From Euryarchaeota archaeon UBA443 (GTDB lineage Archaea > Thermoplasmatota > Poseidoniia > Poseidoniales > Poseidoniaceae), in contig DAKS01000047.1 of NCBI GenBank assembly GCA_002499195.1, positions 1-63,638 on the forward strand: a stretch of DNA of 63,638 nt, given 5' to 3'. Shown here piece by piece: positions 1 through 7,499 of this stretch. Position 1 is the first letter of the stretch; each line of letters begins with the position of its first letter. A program made the position numbers and the translations under genes. Below the pieces are notes generated by a model that worked only from the letters and a program-made list of their open reading frames with translations, did no database searches and was not told where the DNA came from.

Positions 1-35
1 CAAGACTCAAGAGAATGAGGCACAACATTTGACCA

Positions 36-1100
36 ATGTCGGAGGAACTCATCGATTCGGATATTCGGATGGCTCAGACCCTTCCCTCCGAATTTTACAC
101 CGAGGAGAAGTACTTCACAAAGCAGATGGAGGAGATCAGGCAGTGCCTCCAATTTGTTGGCCATCAAAGTGAATTTGATTCCGATATGACTCCGATTCCA
201 CATCTTGAAGCTATTTTGAAGCAACCTCTTCTTCGAACGAATCATGAATCAGAGAAGCACCTTCTTGCCAATGTCTGTACTCATCGTGGCATGATCTTGT
301 GTCAGGAAAAGAAAAACGGAAATTCAATTCAGTGTAAATATCATGGAAGGACATTCGAAAAAAATGGAAAACTAAAACACATGCCTGGATTTGAGAACGT
401 TGAAAACTATCCAGCAGATTCTGATAATCTACCTTCTCTCAATCTTGAAGCATGGTTTGGATTTGAATTCACCTCCCTCAATCCTTCTCTGAAACTTGAA
501 TCGATCTTACAACCTATTGAGCAGAGATTGAATTGGTGGGTGAAGGATTTGAATCTACAACACGATGCTGCAAGAGATCGTGAATGGGATATTGATGCAA
601 ACTGGATCCTGTATGTTGATAATTATCTAGAAGGTTTTCACATTCCATTCGTTCATCCAGAACTCAACAACGCATTATCGAAAGAGGAATATTCAACAGA
701 GTGTTATGAAAACGCTGTTTTACAGATTGGAATGGCTAATGAAAACGATATTTGTTTTGATATTCCTGATGATGCTGTCGATGCTGGAAAACGTGTTGCT
801 GCATATTATTGGTGGCTTTATCCAAACATGATGATGAACATCTATCCATGGGGCGTTTCAATGAATATCATCGTTCCAACTAGCGTGAATACGACGAAGA
901 TCTTGTTCAGAAGTTATGTTCAAAATCCTGAACTCTTAGAGATGGGGGCTGGAGCTCTTCTCGATAAGGTTGAACTTCAAGATCAGAATGTTGTAGAAGG
1001 ATGCATGCGTGGACTTCGGTCCCGCTTGTATCATCGTGGGAGATATTCCGCAATACATGAAAAAGGAGTCCATCATTTCCACATGAAACTTACGCGCTAG
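36..1100 (+). CDS. Rieske non-heme iron oxygenase, alpha subunit
   Basis: Probable ring-hydroxylating or demethylating mono/dioxygenase catalytic subunit (354 aa, cytoplasmic). The N-terminal Rieske [2Fe-2S] ligands are visible as C-x-H at C81/H83 and C-x2-H at C100/H103. The catalytic domain has the mononuclear-iron signature around residues 195-207 (DNYLEGFHIPFVH), with H202 and H207 as ligands. Length is close to the family norm of 350-450. The substrate cannot be read from the sequence; this architecture covers aromatic dioxygenases, choline monooxygenase-like and sterol-type enzymes. No reductase or ferredoxin partner lies nearby. The start is the first ATG; a second in-frame Met at residue 12 is an alternative. 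A T-rich tract follows the stop at about 1104-1113 and overlaps the end of the facing gene. Confidence 0.85.
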   Translation: MSEELIDSDIRMAQTLPSEFYTEEKYFTKQMEEIRQCLQFVGHQSEFDSDMTPIPHLEAILKQPLLRTNHESEKHLLANVCTHRGMILCQEKKNGNSIQCKYHGRTFEKNGKLKHMPGFENVENYPADSDNLPSLNLEAWFGFEFTSLNPSLKLESILQPIEQRLNWWVKDLNLQHDAARDREWDIDANWILYVDNYLEGFHIPFVHPELNNALSKEEYSTECYENAVLQIGMANENDICFDIPDDAVDAGKRVAAYYWWLYPNMMMNIYPWGVSMNIIVPTSVNTTKILFRSYVQNPELLEMGAGALLDKVELQDQNVVEGCMRGLRSRLYHRGRYSAIHEKGVHHFHMKLTR

Positions 1101-1112
1101 ATTGTTCTTTTT

Positions 1113-3689
1113 TCAGAATTTCGTATATTGTTTTTCTACAAAATAACGGTGTTGTTCATTAGCAGGAGGCTTTCCTCGCCGGATCAACATAATGAGTAGT
1201 ATTGATATCAAAATAAGAACTGATATGGCTACAACAGCTCTCACCTCTTCACTATCCATTGAATTTTGTTCGATTTTCACTTCTGTTTCGATATCGATCG
1301 AATCGTCACAGCCATCGGGTATCATATCTAGATCTAAGTCGATAGCATCATCATGTTCTGGACAAATATCGAATTCGTCTGCTACACCATCATTATCCGA
1401 ATCGATCAATTCATCACACCCATCTGGAACACCATCAGAATCAATATCTATGGAATCATTATGGTTGTTACAAATATCTGTTAAGTCGGATACGCCATCA
1501 CCATCGGAATCAATCAATTCATCGCATCCATCAGGGATATCATCAGCATCAACATCGACTGTATCATCAAAATTATTGCAAACATCATCCGCATCCGAGA
1601 CGCCATCATTATCTCTATCGATGAGATCATCACAGCCATCTGGTATTGAATCAAAATCACTATCGATTAAATCGTTGAAGAACGGGCAGGCATCTTCTGC
1701 ATCCGAAACTCCATCGGAATCAGTATCTAATTGGCTGTCGCTACAACCGTTTACATAAACGGATTCTCCAATCGGAGTTTCTTGACATAAGTCATCTACA
1801 TCCATGATCCCATCTTGGTCTGCATCAGTAGTACTTCCTGGTTGTCGTTGTTCTTCACTACAACCATCAATATACACTTCTGTTGATTCTGGAGTATCAG
1901 GGCAATCGTCTTGGTCATCGATTACTCCATCGGAATCAGAATCTAAAATTGGATGAAATAAATCATCCATAGCGGATGAGATTTGCGCATCCCAACGTAA
2001 ACCGTGTTCTCTCAAGCCTGCTTCATTGAAATGAATTGTATCGTAACGCCATTGCGTACCATTCAGATCGTCGGTATGAGGCCCAGGGAACGTCAATGGA
2101 TCATCTTCAATCACTGCGTTTTGGCCCTCGATTATCCATCCCATCTTCACAGAATCTCCGTTGGGAACAAAACTTACTCGAGCCACAATCCAAGGAATCT
2201 CATAACCTGCATGTTCTCTACTTCCAAGCACGACTTCTCCTAACATTCTAGCATAATCTTCCGCACTTGTTCCGCCAGCATTGCTTTCTCCCTGATGCCA
2301 TAGGATGGCTCTTGCACCACTCGGCTCAACAGCATCTAATGCATCTGTAATTCTTGAAAACAGATCGTTCTGTTCTGGCACCCATCGATCGACTGGTGTA
2401 CCGCCATAACCCACTGAAAGAAAACCAATGGGAACATCATATCGAGCTGCTAGCAAATCTCCAGCAACTGGCCAAGGAGAACCACTATTTCCTGTAGCAG
2501 CAGGTTGGGGATCATAGCCAAAACGCCAACCACTAGCCCCCCAAGTGCTCACTCTAGAGTCAGTAGGAGTAAGTGGAGCATCGCCATGATTTGCAGAATT
2601 CGATTGGCCAGCAACAATGAATACTTCTCCAACTCCAACTGGATTTATGACTTGAGTCGCTAGTTGATTACCATCTTGCATGAAACGTAGTTCTAGTCGA
2701 TGCCAGCCAGTTGGAACCTCAATCACGCCATAGAAATTCGAACTCAAAGGTACTGCGATAGAAACCCATTCAGATTCAAAACTAGATTCGAGATCGATAT
2801 ATCGGCCTTCGATTAAATCGACTGCATATTGTGTTGTTCCACTGACTGGAAAAATACCCTTGTTGTATTCATCTCGTTGAACGATTTGATGATCATCAGG
2901 TGAATGTAATGTTATCATCAATTCCGAAGGAGTAGGCCCTGGGCGTACAAGAATTGTCATGCTTTTCAGAGTATAATCTGCAGCGTTTGAAGAAAAAGTC
3001 CAATCTGGATGTCCACTCTCATCGGGGTTGTTTCCTATGCCAAGATCATCTTGATTAGAACCACCCCAGGCATTGTATGCGAAGAGTGTCTGACCCGACT
3101 CGTAGTCATGTATTTGCATACTTCCATAACCAGCAGAATCAGCACTATATTGAGAGTCGGCAATATCGTAAATTGAATCGTTTCCATTGGGAACACCTAA
3201 TGAGTCCGCAGTTCCATAATTAGTCCCCCAGAATTCAATGACTCCCGTATCAATTGTACCAAGTGAGGAAAGATTCTGGTGATTGGATTGGATTTCAACA
3301 TCCGTTAATAACCGATTGTGAACAATTCCAGAATTAAAGGTCGGAATCCCTAACTCATCAGCATTTGTAGTAATGCTGGGAAAGGAGACAAAGACCCATG
3401 TTCGAGGTTGATTTGGCTTCTCTAATTCAAGATAGTAAGCAACCCGATCGAAAGTAAAATCAATGCTTGAACTAGAATCGATTGAGTACGGTATTTGTCC
3501 GTTATTGTATTGAGCCTCATCAGGGATATCTAGCTGATATACGACCGTGTAATTATCCGAACCGTCTACATCATCTGAGACTGTTTCTTGAATCGGATAA
3601 GAATCAGTAAGTAAGACTTCAGTCGGAGACTTCCATGTAGATACTAGAAGAAGAAAAATCAAGGAAACAACAACTTTTCCTCGACCCAT
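1113..3689 (-). CDS. Secreted SGNH/sialate O-acetylesterase-like protein with TSP3 calcium repeats
   Basis: Predicted cell-surface carbohydrate esterase of 858 aa. An N-terminal signal peptide (residues 1-20) is followed by beta-rich sequence, then a sialate O-acetylesterase (SASA/DUF303) domain. That domain carries the nucleophile block AGQSN near residue 360, HQGESN near 463 and D-x-x-H (DTIHF) near 551. Residues about 576-800 are Asp-rich thrombospondin type 3 repeats (DxDxDGxxD with paired Cys), expected to bind Ca2+ and form a stalk. A single membrane helix lies at about 818-840 with a short basic cytoplasmic tail. Family knowledge suggests removal of acetyl esters from polysaccharide or sialic-acid-like sugars; the true substrate is unknown. 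The gene is solitary with a TATA box about 26 nt before the ATG. Confidence 0.8.
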   Translation of the reverse strand: MGRGKVVVSLIFLLLVSTWKSPTEVLLTDSYPIQETVSDDVDGSDNYTVVYQLDIPDEAQYNNGQIPYSIDSSSSIDFTFDRVAYYLELEKPNQPRTWVFVSFPSITTNADELGIPTFNSGIVHNRLLTDVEIQSNHQNLSSLGTIDTGVIEFWGTNYGTADSLGVPNGNDSIYDIADSQYSADSAGYGSMQIHDYESGQTLFAYNAWGGSNQDDLGIGNNPDESGHPDWTFSSNAADYTLKSMTILVRPGPTPSELMITLHSPDDHQIVQRDEYNKGIFPVSGTTQYAVDLIEGRYIDLESSFESEWVSIAVPLSSNFYGVIEVPTGWHRLELRFMQDGNQLATQVINPVGVGEVFIVAGQSNSANHGDAPLTPTDSRVSTWGASGWRFGYDPQPAATGNSGSPWPVAGDLLAARYDVPIGFLSVGYGGTPVDRWVPEQNDLFSRITDALDAVEPSGARAILWHQGESNAGGTSAEDYARMLGEVVLGSREHAGYEIPWIVARVSFVPNGDSVKMGWIIEGQNAVIEDDPLTFPGPHTDDLNGTQWRYDTIHFNEAGLREHGLRWDAQISSAMDDLFHPILDSDSDGVIDDQDDCPDTPESTEVYIDGCSEEQRQPGSTTDADQDGIMDVDDLCQETPIGESVYVNGCSDSQLDTDSDGVSDAEDACPFFNDLIDSDFDSIPDGCDDLIDRDNDGVSDADDVCNNFDDTVDVDADDIPDGCDELIDSDGDGVSDLTDICNNHNDSIDIDSDGVPDGCDELIDSDNDGVADEFDICPEHDDAIDLDLDMIPDGCDDSIDIETEVKIEQNSMDSEEVRAVVAISVLILISILLIMLIRRGKPPANEQHRYFVEKQYTKF
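1296..1960 (-). repeat. Imperfect tandem repeats encoding TSP3 calcium stalk
   Basis: Degenerate direct repeats of roughly 110 nt within the preceding esterase gene. Each encodes an Asp-rich unit ending in a D-x-IPDGCD or VPDGCD-type segment. Five or more units differ mainly at third codon positions and in small substitutions. They are coding repeats of a calcium-binding stalk, not a CRISPR array. Confidence 0.7.
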
Positions 3690-3711
3690 AACTTCGGGAA
3701 TTCATAGTGAG

Positions 3712-3718
3712 ATATATA
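3712..3718 (-). promoter_or_regulatory. TATA box for the esterase gene (leaderless spacing)
   Basis: On the minus strand GGTATATATC lies with its centre about 26 nt upstream of the ATG at 3689. That is the usual archaeal distance from TATA box to transcription start, so transcription should begin at or next to the start codon. No Shine-Dalgarno sequence is visible between them. Confidence 0.55.
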
Positions 3719-3774
3719 CCCCTACATCTAAAATCACGGGAAAAACCAATCAATAAACTACTATTAGAGCAAAC

Positions 3775-4146
3775 ATGGGGACGAGAATGAATAAGGTAAA
3801 TCTCACTGAAAAGTTTGCTCTCTTTTCAGAGCACTGGACGCCAAAAATTATTGCAGAACTAAATGATTACCAGATCAAGATAGTCAAAGTTGAAGGCGAT
3901 TTTGTGTGGCATGATCATTCCGATACGGATGAATTCTTTTTTGTCATCGAAGGTACATTATTCATTGAATTTGAATCCGAAACAATGGAATTGAATGCTG
4001 GAGAATTGTACGTTGTACCTAAGGGAGTTCAACATCGTCCATTCGCAAAAGCAGAATGTAAAGTCATGCTAATAGAACCAAGAGGCATAGTGAATACTGG
4101 AGAAGTAGATAGTGAATTGACCGCTTCAAATGACGTGTGGATTTGA
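3775..4146 (+). CDS. Small single-domain cupin protein
   Basis: A 123-aa cupin-2 fold protein. Cupin motif 1 is visible as H-x-H-x5-E (WHDHSDTDEFFFVIEG) near residues 43-59, and motif 2 near 80-95 (GELYVVPKGVQHRPF) supplies the second His. Such small cupins bind one metal ion, and functions range from sugar isomerases to sensors; no substrate is evident. A second in-frame ATG four codons on could be the true start. The stop codon directly abuts the stop of the facing gene, sharing the palindrome TGATCA. Its upstream neighbour is divergent, so it is probably monocistronic. Confidence 0.8.
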   Translation: MGTRMNKVNLTEKFALFSEHWTPKIIAELNDYQIKIVKVEGDFVWHDHSDTDEFFFVIEGTLFIEFESETMELNAGELYVVPKGVQHRPFAKAECKVMLIEPRGIVNTGEVDSELTASNDVWI

Positions 4147-5217
4147 TCACTCTTCTTCTAGATATTTCTTTGAAATATTAATTGCAAAATTAGATTCCAT
4201 TTCTTCAATTGCATTACGGAGAACTAGGCCATGGTATAACTTGATTTTCTTTTCCTTTACCATCACATTGACAACTCTTTCCAATTCCATTAATTCTTGT
4301 TCTGATTCTGCCAATTCTATCTTCTTCAAACACTTCTTGAATTCACCTCTACGTGCAAAGAATATTACAAGATAAATTGGAATAAGAAGAAGTGGAATAA
4401 CCAATTCTTCAAAGATAATTTCGCTCAATCCTGACAAAGAGATTTCAAAACTCTCTGGATCGTATTCACTAGTAAATGAGTCAGCATTTAGTCCACCGCG
4501 ATAGAAAAATCCCGTATTAATGCCCATGTACATATTGAACGGTGTGGATTCAGCATCAAAAGCTTCTGAACCGCGGTCAATTTCAACATCGTCTGGCCAT
4601 CCATCATTATCATTATCGAAATCAATAATGTCTGGAATAGTATCTTTGTCCGAGTCTAATGGAGTTGATTCAGAATTGTAAGGATCGTATAAGATAGTAC
4701 CAGAAGATGCTGCTCTTTCCATCTCATTACGTATTCCATCTCCATCCGCATCATCATCATACTCATCGGGCATGAAATCTCCATCAATATCTGAACATCC
4801 TTTCAAGCGAATCTTACTCTTTCCGTATAGATAAGGACAGTTATCAGACATCTCATGCTGAGTTTGGTCAGCATAGCCATCACCATCCGAATCAGACCAT
4901 ATCACTGAATCCTCTGGCCAAACATCGATTTCGTCGTTGACGAGGTCGCCATCCATATCCGGATCACTAACATCGCCTATTCCGTCACCATCGAGATCCC
5001 GATGTTCAGATGCGTTGTTGGGAAACGCATCGGCACCCATCGAGGCATTCCAATGTTCATCGGGATCAGACCATCCGTCTCCGTCCGAATCTAAGCAACC
5101 TATCCGATCTTGTGTTGAATCACCTGCTTCACATTGAGGTGTTGTGTCATCGGCAACAGAAATGGCAGGAATAACAAAAAGAAACGATATCAAAATCGGA
5201 AGAAAGCGTTGTTTCAT
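4147..5217 (-). CDS. Secreted TSP3-repeat calcium-binding protein with membrane helix and cytosolic helix
   Basis: A 356-aa surface protein of unknown role. A signal peptide (residues 1-23) precedes about 190 residues of Asp-rich thrombospondin type 3 repeats (DSDGDGWSD, DLDGDGIGD and similar) that should bind Ca2+. One membrane segment lies at about 262-284. The cytoplasmic tail of about 70 residues begins RRGEFKK and is highly charged and helical, probably a coiled coil. It shares the TSP3 module with the esterase upstream, suggesting related surface stalks, but has no enzyme domain. A TATA box sits about 24 nt before the ATG, so the mRNA is probably leaderless. Confidence 0.75.
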   Translation of the reverse strand: MKQRFLPILISFLFVIPAISVADDTTPQCEAGDSTQDRIGCLDSDGDGWSDPDEHWNASMGADAFPNNASEHRDLDGDGIGDVSDPDMDGDLVNDEIDVWPEDSVIWSDSDGDGYADQTQHEMSDNCPYLYGKSKIRLKGCSDIDGDFMPDEYDDDADGDGIRNEMERAASSGTILYDPYNSESTPLDSDKDTIPDIIDFDNDNDGWPDDVEIDRGSEAFDAESTPFNMYMGINTGFFYRGGLNADSFTSEYDPESFEISLSGLSEIIFEELVIPLLLIPIYLVIFFARRGEFKKCLKKIELAESEQELMELERVVNVMVKEKKIKLYHGLVLRNAIEEMESNFAINISKKYLEEE

Positions 5218-5236
5218 GATTATTATTATTCATTGG

Positions 5237-5244
5237 TATATATT
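5237..5244 (-). promoter_or_regulatory. TATA box for the TSP3-repeat protein
   Basis: Minus-strand AATATATA is centred about 24 nt before the ATG at 5217. The spacing indicates a leaderless transcript. The region is shared with the divergent lipoprotein gene starting at 5302. Confidence 0.5.
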
Positions 5245-5301
5245 GCCTTTTGGAAGGCTAGAAGGGAAAACATTTCAATAGCATCAGTAGTAGTTGGTAT
5301 C

Positions 5302-5832
5302 ATGCTGAAAACCAATCTCTCTCTATTTGTTGTGCTCTTGTTCATCTCGGCCAGTCTTGCTGGATGTACATCAGAGGATGCTGAAGAGATTCAGATGTTT
5401 CCTCAATTCTCGAGCGTCGCTGATGATGGAGAAACATATGACAATGAACGCATGGAAGGAAACCCTTTCATCGTGATTTTCTCGGCGGAATGGTGTAATC
5501 TTTGTTATGATACAATGTTTTCAATCTGGGAAACTGAAGCGGAACTACCTGTTCTTGTAATGTCTACTGATCCAGCTGAAAACGCTGGCGGGTATACTCT
5601 ATCAGAGTGGCATGATTCTGCGAATGCAAGTGATGACCAAGATGATGATGTAGGGATTACCCTATCTTCTTACGCTTTCATGAAGGGTGTTGAAGCCGGG
5701 CAAGAACTAGGAATAACATCTCCAGGAACCGTAATCTTCGTGAATTCTGAAGGAATAATTACCAATACTCACGTTGGAGTTTTAGATGATACAGCCCTAA
5801 TTGCAGAACTATGGCAAGAAGCATCACTATGA
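5302..5832 (+). CDS. Thioredoxin-like lipoprotein
   Basis: A 176-aa exported thiol-disulfide protein. The start at 5302 is chosen because it gives a clean lipoprotein signal: a hydrophobic stretch from residue 6 and lipobox L-A-G-C with the lipidated Cys at residue 22. The open frame extends further upstream but is not protein-like there. After the lipobox is a thioredoxin fold with the redox motif W-C-N-L-C (about residues 64-68) in a typical FSAEWC context, and a cis-Pro candidate in the TSPGTVIFV segment. Likely role: extracytoplasmic disulfide reduction or exchange. An acidic insertion (DDQDDD) near residue 115 is unusual. It is divergent from the TSP3 protein. Confidence 0.75.
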   Translation: MLKTNLSLFVVLLFISASLAGCTSEDAEEIQMFPQFSSVADDGETYDNERMEGNPFIVIFSAEWCNLCYDTMFSIWETEAELPVLVMSTDPAENAGGYTLSEWHDSANASDDQDDDVGITLSSYAFMKGVEAGQELGITSPGTVIFVNSEGIITNTHVGVLDDTALIAELWQEASL

Positions 5833-5842
5833 TGATGCAAAA

Positions 5843-5850
5843 GATATATT
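5843..5850 (+). promoter_or_regulatory. TATA box for the ChrR-like cupin gene
   Basis: GATATATT is centred about 26 nt before the ATG at 5873. The distance matches leaderless archaeal transcription, and no Shine-Dalgarno sequence precedes the start. Confidence 0.5.
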
Positions 5851-5872
5851 CTAGATACGTTCTGGCAGTGTC

Positions 5873-6235
5873 ATGGTCTTCACACATGATATGTCAGACT
5901 GGTTAAATTTCTCAATCGATGAGAATTGGCTAAACGAAAATATTTCTTGGAAAGATTTCGGAACCGGTGTTCGATTAGGAAAACTCAAGCGTGAAGAGAA
6001 AACATCACTTGTTCTCTATGAAGCTCAATCCGAAGTTGAAGTGGATGCTTTCATGCCTCATAGCCATCCTGGAGGCGAATGTTACGTCGTCCTCGAAGGA
6101 GAAGTGTGGGATGAGGATGGAACCTATCCAACAGGATCGATCGTCTGGATGAATCCTGAATCGGCGCACACACCGAAAACCCGTGGCAAGACGCTAATTC
6201 TTGTCCTATGGCCTCAGGGTGTCAAATCAGTTTGA
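5873..6235 (+). CDS. ChrR-type cupin domain protein
   Basis: A 120-aa cupin resembling the C-terminal cupin of the ChrR anti-sigma factor family. Motif 1 (MPHSHPGGECYVVLEGEV, about residues 62-80) has the H-x-H and Glu metal ligands. Motif 2 (PTGSIVWMNPESAHTP, near 86-101) has the final His. It is a free-standing domain with no zinc-binding anti-sigma part, so a metal-dependent dioxygenase or sensor role is possible but unproven. The last 9 nt overlap the end of the convergent DUF3817 gene. Confidence 0.75.
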   Translation: MVFTHDMSDWLNFSIDENWLNENISWKDFGTGVRLGKLKREEKTSLVLYEAQSEVEVDAFMPHSHPGGECYVVLEGEVWDEDGTYPTGSIVWMNPESAHTPKTRGKTLILVLWPQGVKSV

Positions 6236-6520
6236 TTCGAGATCATATTCGCCACTGATGAGCATTCCATCAAACAAAAATGGTCCTGCTGGGACAACTG
6301 CTGCAATGAATCCGTGAATTAGTGCTGTCATGTTCCATTGACGTCCCACGCCAACCAAAAGCAGTGCAATAAACGCCACAAAGAGGCCACCGTGAATAGC
6401 GCCTGAGAGGGATACGAGACTCGGATCACCGCCGATGTACTTGACAGGCATAGCCACTGCAAATAGGAACAGGGCTGAGAAGCCCTCAAGATAACTGACA
6501 AAGGATACGAGTTGCTTCAT
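6227..6520 (-). CDS. DUF3817 integral membrane protein
   Basis: A 97-aa protein with about three membrane helices. It resembles the DUF3817 family, with an N-terminal S-Y-L-E-G-F-S-A segment, AMPVKYIGG, and GAIHGGLFVAF. Family function is unknown. The start at 6520 is preferred over a longer frame because its ATG overlaps the TGA of the upstream ATPase (ATGA), implying translational coupling in the exporter operon. It ends convergently against the cupin gene. Confidence 0.75.
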   Translation of the reverse strand: MKQLVSFVSYLEGFSALFLFAVAMPVKYIGGDPSLVSLSGAIHGGLFVAFIALLLVGVGRQWNMTALIHGFIAAVVPAGPFLFDGMLISGEYDLESN

Positions 6521-7497
6521 GATTGAACATCCACCATAGGTCGACTTGAGCCACACGATGGACACATCTGCTCATCGCTGTCAAGATAGTCATGCTTGCA
6601 TGCTGGACATGTTTGTGCAAGTTCCATCTTGCCCATGGCTTCTACTGAATCGCCTTGTAAGGAGAGATAACCACTGGCAACGTTTCCTACAGTGTAGCGT
6701 CCTGCTCCACCCAATCGAACCAAGAGGTCAGGAGGTAGTGTAACCGTTCCAGTCTCATCGATGATAAGTTCTCTATCTTTGCTCAAATCTTCAACGTCGA
6801 TAGAGTCACCATGTTCAGCAACAAAGCGTCCATCTCGGAGTTCGAGCGAACGGTTTGCAAATGATGCCACTTCTTTCGAGTGAGTGACGATGAGGAAAGA
6901 GACACCATCATTCTCGTGAAGATCCTTGAACAATGCAAGAACTTCACGACTGGTTACTGGATCAAGTGCACCTGTTGGCTCATCGGCTAGAATCAATCGT
7001 GGTCGAGTAATGAGAGCACGGGCAATAGCAACACGTTGTTGCTCTCCACCACTAAGCATGGCAGGAAGTGCTCGTCCTCGATGTCCCATCCCTAACCGAT
7101 CGAGAATCGTATCTGCCTGAGAAAGAGCCTTCTTGGACGAAACGCCTTGATGGCGAAGCGGCTGTGCAACATTGTCTCTAGCATTCAAATCAGGGAGAAG
7201 ATTTCCTTCTTGGAAAATGAACGAAACGGTCTTTTGTCTTAGTTCAACCAGTTCTTGGCCTTTCAATCGCGTCATATTCTTTCCAGCAAGACTAACCGAG
7301 CCTGCACTTGGTTTCATCAATCCACCTAAACACTTCATGAGTGTTGATTTACCCGAACCAGATGGGCCGACAACTGCGATTGCTTCACCTGCTTTCATAC
7401 TGATATGGAGGCCTCTCAATGCAACGACGTTACCATCTTCTGCCTTCGATTCATACACATGATACAATCCATCCGATTCCAGAATAATATCGCTCAT
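6517..7497 (-). CDS. LolD/MacB-type ABC ATPase with C-terminal zinc ribbon
   Basis: A 326-aa ATP-binding subunit. Walker A is GPSGSGKST (residues 44-52), the signature is LSGGEQQRVAIARAL, Walker B is LILADEPTG and the switch His is in VTHSKE. An extra tail of about 80 residues ends in a C-x2-C/C-x2-C zinc ribbon (CPACKHDYLDSDEQMCPSC), absent from ordinary LolD/MacB ATPases. It starts 2 nt after the permease stop with a GGGGGA Shine-Dalgarno sequence. It likely energises the 1206-aa permease together with, or alternately to, the other ATPase upstream. The frame extends further 5-prime but overlaps the permease and is not protein-like. Confidence 0.85.
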   Translation of the reverse strand: MSDIILESDGLYHVYESKAEDGNVVALRGLHISMKAGEAIAVVGPSGSGKSTLMKCLGGLMKPSAGSVSLAGKNMTRLKGQELVELRQKTVSFIFQEGNLLPDLNARDNVAQPLRHQGVSSKKALSQADTILDRLGMGHRGRALPAMLSGGEQQRVAIARALITRPRLILADEPTGALDPVTSREVLALFKDLHENDGVSFLIVTHSKEVASFANRSLELRDGRFVAEHGDSIDVEDLSKDRELIIDETGTVTLPPDLLVRLGGAGRYTVGNVASGYLSLQGDSVEAMGKMELAQTCPACKHDYLDSDEQMCPSCGSSRPMVDVQS

Positions 7498-7499
7498 CC

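Noticed and set aside
1192..1758. Plus-strand Ser/Ile-rich frame of 188 aa
   Set aside because: Antisense shadow of the TSP3 calcium repeats.
1296..1960. Regularly spaced repeats as a CRISPR array
   Set aside because: Repeats are degenerate, in frame, and encode calcium-binding motifs; no unique spacers.
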